From Streptococcus sp. A12 (GTDB lineage Bacteria > Bacillota > Bacilli > Lactobacillales > Streptococcaceae): a stretch of 7,334 nt of DNA. The position numbers and the translations under genes are program-made. This document shows positions 1 to 6,124 of this stretch, in pieces. The stretch covers positions 1 to 7,334 of the forward strand of contig NZ_CAJPOU010000056.1 in NCBI RefSeq assembly GCF_905372335.1, in the 5' to 3' direction. The notes beneath the pieces were generated by a model. The model was given only the letters and a program-made list of their open reading frames with translations. It ran no database searches and was not told the origin of the DNA. How positions within the stretch are numbered: position 1 is the first letter of the stretch; the number at the start of each line of letters is the position of its first letter.

Positions 1-74
1 GCGCGTTGCGTGGCAATGCAACCGAGCGTGTCGCAACCTCTTGCATCAAAGCTAATAGCTGTTTTTCACAGCAC
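1..74 (-). ncRNA. 5' part of a structured mRNA leader, cut by the left edge
   Basis: This is the predicted transcript start below the promoter at 81-109; no coding frame with an SD is seen. On the minus strand it can form GCTGT/ACAGC near its 5' end. It also contains several mutually exclusive pairings: TGCAA with TTGCA, GTTGCG with CGCAAC, and GTTGC with GCAAC. Such competing stems suit a regulatory leader. From memory, the GCGACACGCTCGGTTGCATT-like segment resembles the long leader ahead of rpsJ (the S10 operon) in streptococci. I cannot confirm this, and the gene itself is outside the window. Confidence 0.4.
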
Positions 75-80
75 CATAGT

Positions 81-109
81 AGTTTAACACAATGAAAGCC
101 CCAATGCAA
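81..109 (-). promoter_or_regulatory. Leftward promoter of the off-window gene
   Basis: Read on the minus strand there is a TTGCAT -35 box (104-109), a 17-base spacer and a TAAACT -10 box (81-86) preceded by TG at the extended -10 position (88-89). Transcription would begin near position 74 and run off the left edge. The -10 hexamer matches consensus at four of six positions, but the exact spacer and the TGn motif support it. Confidence 0.55.
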
Positions 110-192
110 GGGATTTGAATAGATTTTTTTCATTTTTTTAATGAAAGTGTTTTCGAAAGAAATAGAGTGCCAAAAAAGTTGCTATTATATAG

Positions 193-249
193 AAAAAAGG
201 GAGCGAGACAGAACAAATTTATATCTAATTTGTTCGTCGTCTCGCCCCC
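193..249 (-). terminator. Intrinsic terminator after tgt
   Basis: On the minus strand the outer stem pairs GGGGGCGAGAC (239-249) with GTCTCGCTCCC (199-209), giving 11 pairs with one G-U wobble. An internal loop and an inner nine-pair stem GAACAAATT/AATTTGTTC (211-219, 227-235) follow. The stem is directly followed by six U residues (193-198). Only this direction has the U tract, so it ends leftward transcription from tgt and shields the downstream leader promoter at 81-109. Confidence 0.85.
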
Positions 250-254
250 GCACA

Positions 255-319
255 GTTGATTGGAATCTTTGGAGCTTAACAAGCTCCAAAGATTCCAATC
301 AACCACTGCGTCTAGCAGT
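255..319. repeat. Perfect 23-bp inverted repeat plus a small hairpin between tgt and its terminator
   Basis: Positions 255-277 and 281-303 are exact reverse complements separated by three bases, giving a 23-pair stem with a GTT loop in the tgt mRNA. A five-pair hairpin ACTGC/GCAGT (305-309, 315-319) lies beside it on the tgt side, and the U-tailed terminator lies on the other. A stem this long is not needed for termination. It may be a dispersed streptococcal intergenic repeat, a 3'-end stabiliser or an RNase III substrate. I cannot tell which from one copy. The remaining bases 110-192 and 320-372 are AT-rich and show no gene. Confidence 0.85.
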
Positions 320-372
320 TATTTCTATTATTCTAAGATGGCTGTGGTCTTTTTTCTTCCTATTAGCTTTTC

Positions 373-1515
373 CTAAAAATTCCGGCCTGACTTGTTATAG
401 CCATATTTTTCAACAAAATGCTCACGGAATTCTAAAAGATTGTCATCCATGATGGCTTGACGGACCTGCTTCATGAGGTTGATCAAGAAATACAAGTTGT
501 GGTAGCTGGTCAATCTAATGCCAAAGGTCTCATCTGCCTTGAGGAGATGGCGAAGATAAGCACGGGTGTAATTCTTACAAGTGTAGCAATCACACTCGTG
601 GTCTAGCGGTGTAAAGTCTTCTGCAAATTGCGCATTTTTCACCACCAGACGTCCTTGACTAGTCATACAGGTGCCATTGCGCGCAATCCGCGTCGGCAAG
701 ACACAGTCAAACATGTCCACTCCACGAATAACGCCATCGATCAGACTGTCTGGTGCTCCTACTCCCATGAGATAGCGAGGCTTGTTCTCTGGTAAGAGAG
801 GAGTTGTGAAATCAAGCACCGCATTCATCTCTTCATGGCTTTCTCCAACAGCTAACCCACCGATAGAATAGCCTGGGAAGTCCATGCTGACCAAATCTTG
901 AGCAGACTGACGACGCAAGTCTTTAAATCCAGCCCCTTGGACAATCCCGAAAAGACCTTGATCATGAGGGCGACGATGAGCCTTCAGGCCACGTTCTGCC
1001 CAACGACTGGTCCGTTCGATTGATTTCTTTACATAATCATAGGGTTGATAGAACTGAGGACATTCGTCAAAGGACATCATGATGTCGCTCCCTAGATTAT
1101 TTTGGATCGAGATGGCCTTTTCTGGGGAGAGGAACATCTTCGAACCATTGAGGTGGTTTTTAAAGGTTACCCCTTCTTCGGTGATATTGCGGGTATCCGC
1201 TAGTGAATAGACCTGGAAGCCTCCACTATCTGTCAAAATGGGCTGGTCCCAGTTCATGAACTGGTGCAGTCCTCCTGCTTTTGCGACTAGATCATCCCCC
1301 GGACGAAGCCAGAGATGGTAGGTGTTGGCCAAAATAATTCCGGACCCCATTTCCTTGAGTTCTTCTGGCGATTGGGTCTTAACGGTTGCCTGAGTCCCTA
1401 CAGGCATAAACATTGGAGTTGGGAAGGTCCCGTGGGGGGTGATAATTTCTCCCAGACGAGCTCCTGTATGCTTTTCTTTTTTAATCAATCGATATTGAAT
1501 CGGTGAATCTGTCAT
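373..1515 (-). CDS. tgt: tRNA-guanine(34) transglycosylase (Tgt)
   Basis: The 380-residue product exchanges guanine at the wobble position of GUN-anticodon tRNAs (Asp, Asn, His, Tyr) for a queuosine precursor, preQ1 in bacteria, in the cytoplasm. Family landmarks are intact. DSGGFQ holds the general base Asp96. SFDEC (148-152) and GGLAVGE (219-225) form the base pocket. GVDMFDCVLPTR holds the nucleophile Asp270. The zinc site is Cys308, Cys310, Cys313 and His339. Length is normal for the family. The ATG at 1515 is chosen because GGAGG (1521-1525) sits five bases upstream. It is monocistronic, with its own promoter at 1591-1619 and a terminator at 193-249, and is transcribed divergently from the DUF975 gene. 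No queuosine synthesis or transport gene lies in the window, so the precursor supply cannot be judged. Confidence 0.98.
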   Translation of the reverse strand: MTDSPIQYRLIKKEKHTGARLGEIITPHGTFPTPMFMPVGTQATVKTQSPEELKEMGSGIILANTYHLWLRPGDDLVAKAGGLHQFMNWDQPILTDSGGFQVYSLADTRNITEEGVTFKNHLNGSKMFLSPEKAISIQNNLGSDIMMSFDECPQFYQPYDYVKKSIERTSRWAERGLKAHRRPHDQGLFGIVQGAGFKDLRRQSAQDLVSMDFPGYSIGGLAVGESHEEMNAVLDFTTPLLPENKPRYLMGVGAPDSLIDGVIRGVDMFDCVLPTRIARNGTCMTSQGRLVVKNAQFAEDFTPLDHECDCYTCKNYTRAYLRHLLKADETFGIRLTSYHNLYFLINLMKQVRQAIMDDNLLEFREHFVEKYGYNKSGRNF

Positions 1516-1528
1516 GGTTACCTCCGTA

Positions 1529-1579
1529 CTGGGAAAAACAGTCCCAGCCTTCTTATTCCTGTCACAGGATCTCCTGTGA
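1529..1579 (-). promoter_or_regulatory. Two hairpins in the tgt leader
   Basis: The roughly 69-base tgt leader holds two stems. The first is a perfect eight-base inverted repeat, TCACAGGA and TCCTGTGA with a two-base centre (1562-1579), starting about five bases after the predicted transcription start. The second pairs CTGGGA with TCCCAG (1529-1534, 1542-1547) and ends four bases before the SD. The first could equally be a DNA operator just downstream of the promoter. Neither matches a preQ1 riboswitch as far as I can see. Confidence 0.5.
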
Positions 1580-1590
1580 GCACCTGTACG

Positions 1591-1619
1591 ATTGTACCAA
1601 ATTTTACCAGCTCTGTCAC
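1591..1619 (-). promoter_or_regulatory. tgt promoter
   Basis: The minus strand carries GTGACA (1614-1619), a 17-base spacer and TACAAT (1591-1596), preceded by TGG, which makes an extended -10. The -35 and -10 boxes each match consensus at five of six positions. Start of transcription is predicted near 1584. It lies back to back with the rightward DUF975 promoter; its -35 box falls inside the spacer region of that promoter, so the two may interfere. Confidence 0.75.
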
Positions 1620-1626
1620 GGACTTA

Positions 1627-1635
1627 TGTTATAAT
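1627..1635 (+). promoter_or_regulatory. Extended -10 promoter of the DUF975 gene
   Basis: TGTTATAAT gives a consensus TATAAT (1630-1635) with the extended TGn motif. No recognisable -35 hexamer is present 16-18 bases upstream (CCAGCT at 1607-1612). Transcription should start near 1642, leaving a leader of about 25 bases before the ATG at 1667. Confidence 0.65.
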
Positions 1636-1666
1636 AAAGGGTACTACTACCATGAAAGAGGTCATT

Positions 1667-2554
1667 ATGAATATCAAATTGGTTCGTGCTCAAGCTCGTC
1701 AGCTGCAATTGCAACATCCCAAAGTCTTCTCCTACTTTGCCTTGCCAACTCTCCTGACAATCCTTGCAAGTTACATGTTGACAGGGACAGACATCACTGA
1801 AGCACTTGCTCACATGGAACTTAGAGAAGGGATGCTCTTTCTTCTAAGTCGGCAAATTTTCCCTGCAATTATTGGATTTATCCTTTCTTTCCTCTATTTA
1901 GGGGCAACTTTTCGCTTTTTGATTTCTGCCTCTAGCAAGGGTGAAAAAAACTTTGGTATCTTCACCATCTTTCAGAGCCATTATTTTACACCTGCGTTTT
2001 TGACGCTATTCATTAAGCAAGTTATCCTATCCTTGTGGGGGAGCCTCCTCTATGTGAGTCAACTCCTCTTAACGGTGGTCAGCTATCACGTTTTCGCTAT
2101 CAATGAATCCTTCTCCACTACGTCTACTCTTAGAGCGGATACTCCAGAAGTTCAAGCAATTCTTAAGTTAGCTCCAACTATGACGACCGGCCTCTTAATG
2201 GCTCTGGTTGGGCTCCTGCTCTTCCTCCCTTTTTATTACCAATATAGTTTGGTTGAGTTGATCCTATATAGTCGACTGATGACGGGAACCTATGATGGGC
2301 CTATGTCTATCCTCCGCCAAAGTAAGGAAGAGATGAAAGGCTTTAAGAGCCACCGCCTTGTTCTTGATTTGAGCCTGCTTGGTTGGCAAATTCTATCTTT
2401 TTTCACTTTAGGAATGGCGAATTTTTATGTCAAACCTTATGCAACCAGTTGCCAAATCATCTTCTACCATACCCTCCTTCAAAAACGGATGCAGGCGGAC
2501 AGTCGCTTCCAGCAAAAGGCGCCGGATCTACCAAAGTCTAATCCACTTGATTAA
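1667..2554 (+). CDS. DUF975 family integral membrane protein
   Basis: The 295-residue protein is very hydrophobic, with about five or six membrane segments, at roughly residues 20-38, 55-78, 108-140, 172-195 and 240-260. The C-terminal block, with LVLDLSLLGWQILSFFTLGM, then KPY and an FYxxLL stretch, is the signature of the DUF975 membrane family common in Firmicutes, whose biochemical role is not established. The start at 1667 is chosen because AAAGAGG (1655-1661) lies five bases upstream. The in-frame ATG at 1652 would have no SD and only about ten leader bases. The gene is alone on the plus strand among leftward genes, with its own promoter (1627-1635) and a terminator at 2570-2621. Function cannot be inferred from its neighbours. 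Confidence 0.88.
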   Translation: MNIKLVRAQARQLQLQHPKVFSYFALPTLLTILASYMLTGTDITEALAHMELREGMLFLLSRQIFPAIIGFILSFLYLGATFRFLISASSKGEKNFGIFTIFQSHYFTPAFLTLFIKQVILSLWGSLLYVSQLLLTVVSYHVFAINESFSTTSTLRADTPEVQAILKLAPTMTTGLLMALVGLLLFLPFYYQYSLVELILYSRLMTGTYDGPMSILRQSKEEMKGFKSHRLVLDLSLLGWQILSFFTLGMANFYVKPYATSCQIIFYHTLLQKRMQADSRFQQKAPDLPKSNPLD

Positions 2555-2569
2555 CAAAGAAAACAAGAA

Positions 2570-2621
2570 AACCCACCTTCGATTGGAGCCATTCTCCAAA
2601 GTACTAGGTGGGTTCTTTTTT
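2570..2621 (+). terminator. Bidirectional terminator between the DUF975 and CoA-binding genes
   Basis: A nine-pair stem AACCCACCT/AGGTGGGTT (2570-2578, 2606-2614) encloses a second six-pair hairpin TTGGAG/CTCCAA (2583-2588, 2594-2599). Six T residues follow on the plus strand (2616-2621), fitting the end of the DUF975 transcript. On the minus strand the tail TTTTCTTGTTTTC is weaker but may also stop the convergent CoA-binding-protein transcript. Confidence 0.85.
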
Positions 2622-2655
2622 CTCTGTTAGGGAAATCCGTCTGTATTTATTTCAT

Positions 2656-2693
2656 CTCTCGTATCAGTTTAATCACTGAATGAAAGACGAGAG
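2656..2693. other. Nested hairpin without a U tract in the convergent gap
   Basis: CTCTCGT (2656-2662) pairs with ACGAGAG (2687-2693), and inside it TCAGT (2664-2668) pairs with ACTGA (2675-2679) around a six-base loop. There is no T run on either side, so it is not a typical terminator. It lies 20 bases beyond the stop codon of the CoA-binding-protein gene, in its 3' UTR, and could protect the 3' end. Confidence 0.5.
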
Positions 2694-2713
2694 GTTCTGG
2701 GATAAATCAAAGG

Positions 2714-3154
2714 CTATCCTTCTCCTAAGACCAAGCGAGTATGCTCGCGCTTGATACAGCGGTTCATGACGATATCTTCTCGTCCAGCTCTACGAAGGAT
2801 TTCTTCTGCTTCTTGATTTTCCAGCTCTAGTTGCGCCCAGAAAATTTTCGCATCCGTCTCGATAAAGTCACGCGCTACATCTGGCAAAAACTCACTGCGA
2901 CGGTAAACATCGACGATATCTACTGGGAAAGGAATTTCCTGCAAGCTAGCGTACACCGTTTCTCCAAGGATCTGGCCACCAGCTGCGCGGGGGTTGACGG
3001 GAATAATCCGATATCCCCGATCTTGCATCTCCTTGCTGACACGATGACTGGTCGTCTCCTCACGATCAGATAATCCAACTACAGCGATAATCTTGCTGGT
3101 TTCGAGGTAATGTTTGATAATGCCATCACTAGGATTGCGAAATGAATAAGCCAT
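2714..3154 (-). CDS. CoA-binding (Rossmann-fold) domain protein, YccU-like
   Basis: The 146-residue cytosolic protein is a single CoA-binding-like Rossmann domain (CoA_binding_2 type), the full length expected for this small family. The first strand and nucleotide loop IIAVVGLSD lie at about 22-30, followed by RGYRIIPVNP (46-55), VDVYRRSEF, and a C-terminal FWAQL and IVMNRCIKREH block with the conserved Cys133. Family members are thought to bind CoA or a related nucleotide, but a defined reaction is not known. The start at 3154 is chosen because AAGGAG (3161-3166) lies six bases upstream. The frame extends to an ATG at 3214, but that would begin upstream of the predicted -10 box. It follows polA in the same direction but has its own promoter and a hairpin between them, so it is probably a separate unit. 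Confidence 0.9.
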   Translation of the reverse strand: MAYSFRNPSDGIIKHYLETSKIIAVVGLSDREETTSHRVSKEMQDRGYRIIPVNPRAAGGQILGETVYASLQEIPFPVDIVDVYRRSEFLPDVARDFIETDAKIFWAQLELENQEAEEILRRAGREDIVMNRCIKREHTRLVLGEG

Positions 3155-3192
3155 AAGAATCTCCTTTTTGTATGCGTTTCCTTTCTTTAAAT

Positions 3193-3219
3193 AGTATAAC
3201 AATACGAAGGGCATTGCAA
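3193..3219 (-). promoter_or_regulatory. Promoter of the CoA-binding-protein gene
   Basis: On the minus strand TATACT (3193-3198) is preceded by TGT, an extended -10. TTGCAA (3214-3219) is a possible -35 at a short 15-base spacing. The start of transcription would be near 3186, about 30 bases before the ATG. Confidence 0.6.
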
Positions 3220-3232
3220 GTGTTAGTCATTA

Positions 3233-3275
3233 AAAGCGGTAGGAAACTGAAAAGTCTCCTACCGCTTTCTTTTTT
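3233..3275. terminator. Terminator hairpin after polA
   Basis: A perfect 12-pair stem AAAGCGGTAGGA/TCCTACCGCTTT (3233-3244, 3257-3268) lies 21 bases beyond the polA stop. In the polA direction the stem ends in UUU plus one more U, then AAUG, a short tail. In the opposite direction the tail is TTTCTTTTTT (3266-3275), which is better. It probably ends polA transcripts and could also stop rightward antisense transcription of the CoA-binding gene. Confidence 0.8.
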
Positions 3276-3289
3276 GGACAAACTCAATC

Positions 3290-5935
3290 TTATTTGGCTT
3301 CATACCATGTTTTGCCTTCGTTTTCATCGGCTTCCAGTGGTACCGCAAGTTCAATAGCGGATTCCATAGTCTCTTTGACGAGTTCTTTAATCGCTGCCAG
3401 TTCATCACTTGGTACTTGCAGAACGATTTCATCGTGCACCTGAAGAAGCATCTTGGTCTTGTATGCTCCTGCTTCTAGCGCTTGGTCCAAGTGGATCATA
3501 GCAATTTTCAAGATATCGGCTGCCGATCCTTGGATGGGTGAGTTGATAGCTGTCCGCTCCGCAAAGCCTCGAACATTGAAGTTGCGAGAATTGATATCTG
3601 GAATCTCCCGACGACGCTTGAAGAGAGTCTCCACATAGCCTTTGTCACGCGCTTCCCGCACCACTCTCTCCATATAGTCCTTGATGCCAGGGTAGCGTTC
3701 GAAGTAGGTCTCAATATAGGCCTTGGCTTCTTTTCGGCTGATCCCTAGGTTGTTAGACAGTCCAAAGTCGGAAATCCCATAAACCACACCGAAGTTTACT
3801 GCCTTGGCATTACGACGGTCATTCGGCGTCACATCTTCTGGTTTTTCAATATTGAAGACCCGCATAGCAGTCGATGTATGGATATCTGCCCCATGTTTAA
3901 AGGCATCAATCAAATGTTCATCTCCTGAAATATGGGCTAAAACGCGCAGTTCGATCTGTGAATAGTCCGAACTGAGCAAGACACTATTTTCCTCTTCTGG
4001 AACAAAGGCCTTACGAATAAGGCGACCTTGCTCCAAACGGACAGGAATGTTTTGCAGGTTGGGATCCACGCTGGACAAACGGCCCGTCTGCGTCAAATCC
4101 TGCACATAGCGGGTATGGATCTTCCCATCTTCCAAAATCCAATCTTGAAGACCAATGACATAGGTCGACTGAATCTTGGCAATCTGGCGGTATTCAAGAA
4201 TCTTAGACACGATCGGTGAGATTGGAGCTAGGCGTTCCAAGACATCAACAGCTGTTGAATAGCCAGTTTTGGTCTTCTTAGTATATTCAAGAGGGAGTTC
4301 CAATTTTTCAAAAAGGATGACACCCAATTGTTTGGGAGAATTGATGTTAAATTCTTCTCCAGCAAGCTCGTAGATTTCTTGGGTCAAGCGCTCCAAGACC
4401 ACCTCGTTTTCCACCTGCATATCTTGGAGGGTCTGGCGCTCTACCTTGATCCCTGCGATTTCCGTCTTGGCCAAAACAGCTGCTAGTGGTTGCTCCATAT
4501 CATAGAGCAAATCTAGCTGATCATTGGCTTGCAACTGCTCCACCATGGGCCCTTCGGTATCCATTAGAACAGCGACTTTCCGTGCCAAATGCTCTAATAG
4601 GACCGCCTTTTCTGGGATAGCTTTTTTGGCTCCCTTGCCATAAACGACTTCGTCCAGCGGTAGCGCAATCTGACTATAGAGGCTCGCAATGGTTGAAATT
4701 TCATTGTCCTCTACGGTCGACAAGAGATACTTGGCCAATCGACTGTCAAAAGCTGGCTTTTGCAGGGTAATGCCCAAGTGGCTGAGCAAGACCTTAGCCC
4801 GCTTAAAGTCATAGATCTTGAGGGGCGTTTTTTCGAGAAATTCTTTGAAAATCGGTGTTTGTAAAAGACCAGTATCAGTACTTGCGTAGAGCTGACCTTT
4901 GGTCCCCCATGCAAAACCGATGATGGGTTCTGTATGGTAATTGTCCCCAAAAATCTCAAAATGGAAGAAACTACCTTCCGTAAGCATATCTGAAGTGACT
5001 TGCTCGACTTCTGTATAGTCAATTGCTACAGGAGCTGCTTCTTCTCCACTTAAATCCAATGCTTGGCGAAGTTGCTTAAAGCCCATCTCTTCATAAAACT
5101 TGGCGAGTTTTTCTAGATGGGGGCCCGTATAGGTGATATCATCCAGGCCAATCTCAATGGGCGCATTGGTATCAATGGTCGCAAGGGTCTTGGACAGATA
5201 GGCCTGTTCCTTGTCGTTGATGAGGTTTTCCTTCATCTTAGAAGCCTTCATCTCATCGATATGCTCGTAAATGCCATCGAGAGAGCCATACTCTAGGAGT
5301 AGTTTAATCCCGGTCTTTTCTCCGATCTTGGTGACACCTGGGATATTATCCGACTTATCTCCCATCAAGGCCTTGAGGTCGATAAATTGCTCTGGTGTCA
5401 GTCCCATCTTTTCTTTCAGATAGGCTGGAGTGAATTCCTCAAACTCCGCTACCCCTTTTTTAGAGATTTCAACCACCGTATTGTCATCTGTCAGCTGGAT
5501 CAAATCCTTGTCCCCAGAGACAATGGTGACTTCAAATGGCACCGAGGTAGTTTCTGCCATCTTATCTAGCGTTCCAATAATATCATCCGCTTCATACTGG
5601 GCCAGCTCATAATGGCGGATTCCCAAATGATCTAGTTGCTCGCGAATAAAAGGGAACTGCTCACGGAATTCATCTGGTGTTTTTGCCCGGCCTCCTTTGT
5701 AGTCGGCATACATCTCCGTCCGAAAGGTCGTCTTTCCTGCATCGAAAGCAACGAGGACATGGGTCGGTTGGATGCGCTCCAAGAGATGGCTCAACATGAG
5801 GTTAAAACCATAGACCGCATTGGTATGCAACCCATTGGCATTTTTGAAGCGATCGATTTGATTATAGAGTGCGAAAAAGGCACGAAAAGCGACGGAAGAC
5901 CCATCGATGAGTAGTAATTTGTTCTTTTTTTCCAT
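3290..5935 (-). CDS. polA: DNA polymerase I
   Basis: The 881-residue enzyme processes Okazaki fragments and fills repair gaps. The N-terminal 5'-3' exonuclease (about 1-290) has Asp11, Asp65, the EADD acidic cluster at 115-118, GDKD at 141-144 and GDKSDN at 192-197. The middle exonuclease-like domain (about 305-475) lacks the catalytic acids: the DxE motif region reads FFHFEIF (323-329) and the later acidic positions are also absent. It should therefore not proofread, as reported for pneumococcal PolA. The polymerase domain has motif A SSDYSQIELR (Asp657), motif B R707-K711-F715-Y719 and motif C VHDE (Asp835); the Phe at 715 is the usual ddNTP-discriminating form. The start at 5935 gives the family N-terminus MEKKNKLLLIDG; the longer frame to 5974 would run through the promoter. 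No SD precedes this ATG. It is flanked by terminators on both sides and is therefore monocistronic. Confidence 0.98.
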   Translation of the reverse strand: MEKKNKLLLIDGSSVAFRAFFALYNQIDRFKNANGLHTNAVYGFNLMLSHLLERIQPTHVLVAFDAGKTTFRTEMYADYKGGRAKTPDEFREQFPFIREQLDHLGIRHYELAQYEADDIIGTLDKMAETTSVPFEVTIVSGDKDLIQLTDDNTVVEISKKGVAEFEEFTPAYLKEKMGLTPEQFIDLKALMGDKSDNIPGVTKIGEKTGIKLLLEYGSLDGIYEHIDEMKASKMKENLINDKEQAYLSKTLATIDTNAPIEIGLDDITYTGPHLEKLAKFYEEMGFKQLRQALDLSGEEAAPVAIDYTEVEQVTSDMLTEGSFFHFEIFGDNYHTEPIIGFAWGTKGQLYASTDTGLLQTPIFKEFLEKTPLKIYDFKRAKVLLSHLGITLQKPAFDSRLAKYLLSTVEDNEISTIASLYSQIALPLDEVVYGKGAKKAIPEKAVLLEHLARKVAVLMDTEGPMVEQLQANDQLDLLYDMEQPLAAVLAKTEIAGIKVERQTLQDMQVENEVVLERLTQEIYELAGEEFNINSPKQLGVILFEKLELPLEYTKKTKTGYSTAVDVLERLAPISPIVSKILEYRQIAKIQSTYVIGLQDWILEDGKIHTRYVQDLTQTGRLSSVDPNLQNIPVRLEQGRLIRKAFVPEEENSVLLSSDYSQIELRVLAHISGDEHLIDAFKHGADIHTSTAMRVFNIEKPEDVTPNDRRNAKAVNFGVVYGISDFGLSNNLGISRKEAKAYIETYFERYPGIKDYMERVVREARDKGYVETLFKRRREIPDINSRNFNVRGFAERTAINSPIQGSAADILKIAMIHLDQALEAGAYKTKMLLQVHDEIVLQVPSDELAAIKELVKETMESAIELAVPLEADENEGKTWYEAK

Positions 5936-5941
5936 AGGCTT

Positions 5942-5950
5942 ATTATACCA
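5942..5950 (-). promoter_or_regulatory. polA extended -10 promoter abutting the start codon
   Basis: On the minus strand TGGTATAAT is a perfect extended -10 with consensus TATAAT at 5942-5947. Only six bases (AAGCCT) separate it from the polA ATG at 5935, so the usual start point coincides with the A of the ATG. No recognisable -35 box is seen, and the U-tailed terminator ends just upstream at 5975. Confidence 0.75.
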
Positions 5951-5974
5951 CGAATCACAAGGTCTCTGGTACAT

Positions 5975-5999
5975 AAAAACTCTACCTTTTCGGGTAGAG
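5975..5999 (-). terminator. Terminator of the small unit upstream of polA
   Basis: On the minus strand CTCTACC/GGTAGAG (seven pairs, 5980-5986 and 5993-5999) closes a CGAAAA loop and is followed directly by five U residues (5975-5979). It ends leftward transcription about 25 bases before the polA -10 box, isolating polA from upstream genes. The rightward tail CCTTCTTT is poorer. Confidence 0.8.
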
Positions 6000-6018
6000 C
6001 CTTCTTTAGGAGTTTATT

Positions 6019-6030
6019 ATGAAAAAATAG
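6019..6030 (+). other. Three-codon SD-ATG micro-ORF (MKK)
   Basis: AGGAG (6008-6012), six bases, then ATG AAA AAA TAG forms a perfect initiation site for a two-lysine peptide. The stop overlaps another SD-like AGGAGG (6029-6034) with no usable start after it. It sits antisense to the 3' part of the small leftward unit. It resembles the module at the right end (7275-7330). It may be a decayed gene start, a leader, or chance. Confidence 0.3.
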
Positions 6031-6039
6031 GAGGAGTGT

Positions 6040-6111
6040 TTATTCGCCGTAACAAGAACCTTTTTGTGGCAATTTCTTAAAGCGTTTTGGATAATTCACT
6101 GAGATTTTCAT
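6040..6111 (-). CDS. Possible 23-residue peptide gene with its own promoter and terminator
   Basis: The frame starts MKISVNYPKRFKK and ends LPQKGSCYGE. It is basic in the middle (Lys9, Arg10, Lys12, Lys13, Lys17), with a single Cys20 and an acidic last residue, and has no hydrophobic signal segment. TGAGGT (6119-6124) places GAGG eight bases before the ATG. A TATACT -10 box lies at 6144-6149 and a U-tailed terminator at 5975-5999, so a transcript of about 160 bases is predicted. I do not recognise the peptide. It could be a signalling peptide, a modified-peptide precursor without its enzyme nearby, or a small RNA with a chance ORF. It is too short for codon use to decide. Confidence 0.4.
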   Translation of the reverse strand: MKISVNYPKRFKKLPQKGSCYGE

Positions 6112-6124
6112 GTTCTGTACCTCA

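Noticed and set aside
310..345. Insertion-sequence end or attachment site suggested by the long inverted repeat
   Set aside because: The arms are three bases apart rather than flanking a gene, no transposase is present and no target duplication was found.
141..452. 103-codon rightward ORF
   Set aside because: It runs antisense through the terminator, the 23-bp inverted repeat and the end of tgt; there is no SD and the product is not protein-like.
1516..1584. preQ1 riboswitch in the tgt leader
   Set aside because: The two simple hairpins do not show the short C-rich loop and pseudoknot tail expected of preQ1-I or the larger preQ1-II fold, and in streptococci those are known ahead of transporter genes.
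1592..1666. Longer starts for the DUF975 protein at 1592 or 1652
   Set aside because: The ATG at 1592 lies upstream of the predicted promoter. The one at 1652 has no SD, while 1667 has AAAGAGG at good spacing.
3155..3214. Twenty-residue extension of the CoA-binding protein
   Set aside because: The ATG at 3214 precedes the predicted -10 box and transcription start, and the ATG at 3154 has a perfect AAGGAG.
4711..5022. 103-codon leftward ORF in another frame of polA
   Set aside because: It is a shadow of the PolA exonuclease-like domain in the same strand, with no SD or recognisable domain.
5936..5974. Thirteen-residue N-terminal extension of PolA starting at 5974
   Set aside because: It would be encoded within the terminator tail and promoter -10 of polA, has no SD, and does not fit the family N-terminus, which begins next to KKLLLIDG.
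6031..6075. Rightward GTG or ATT ORF after the AGGAGG at 6029-6034
   Set aside because: GTG is only one base from the SD and ATT is a very rare start; the frame is 12-15 codons and antisense to the 23-codon ORF.
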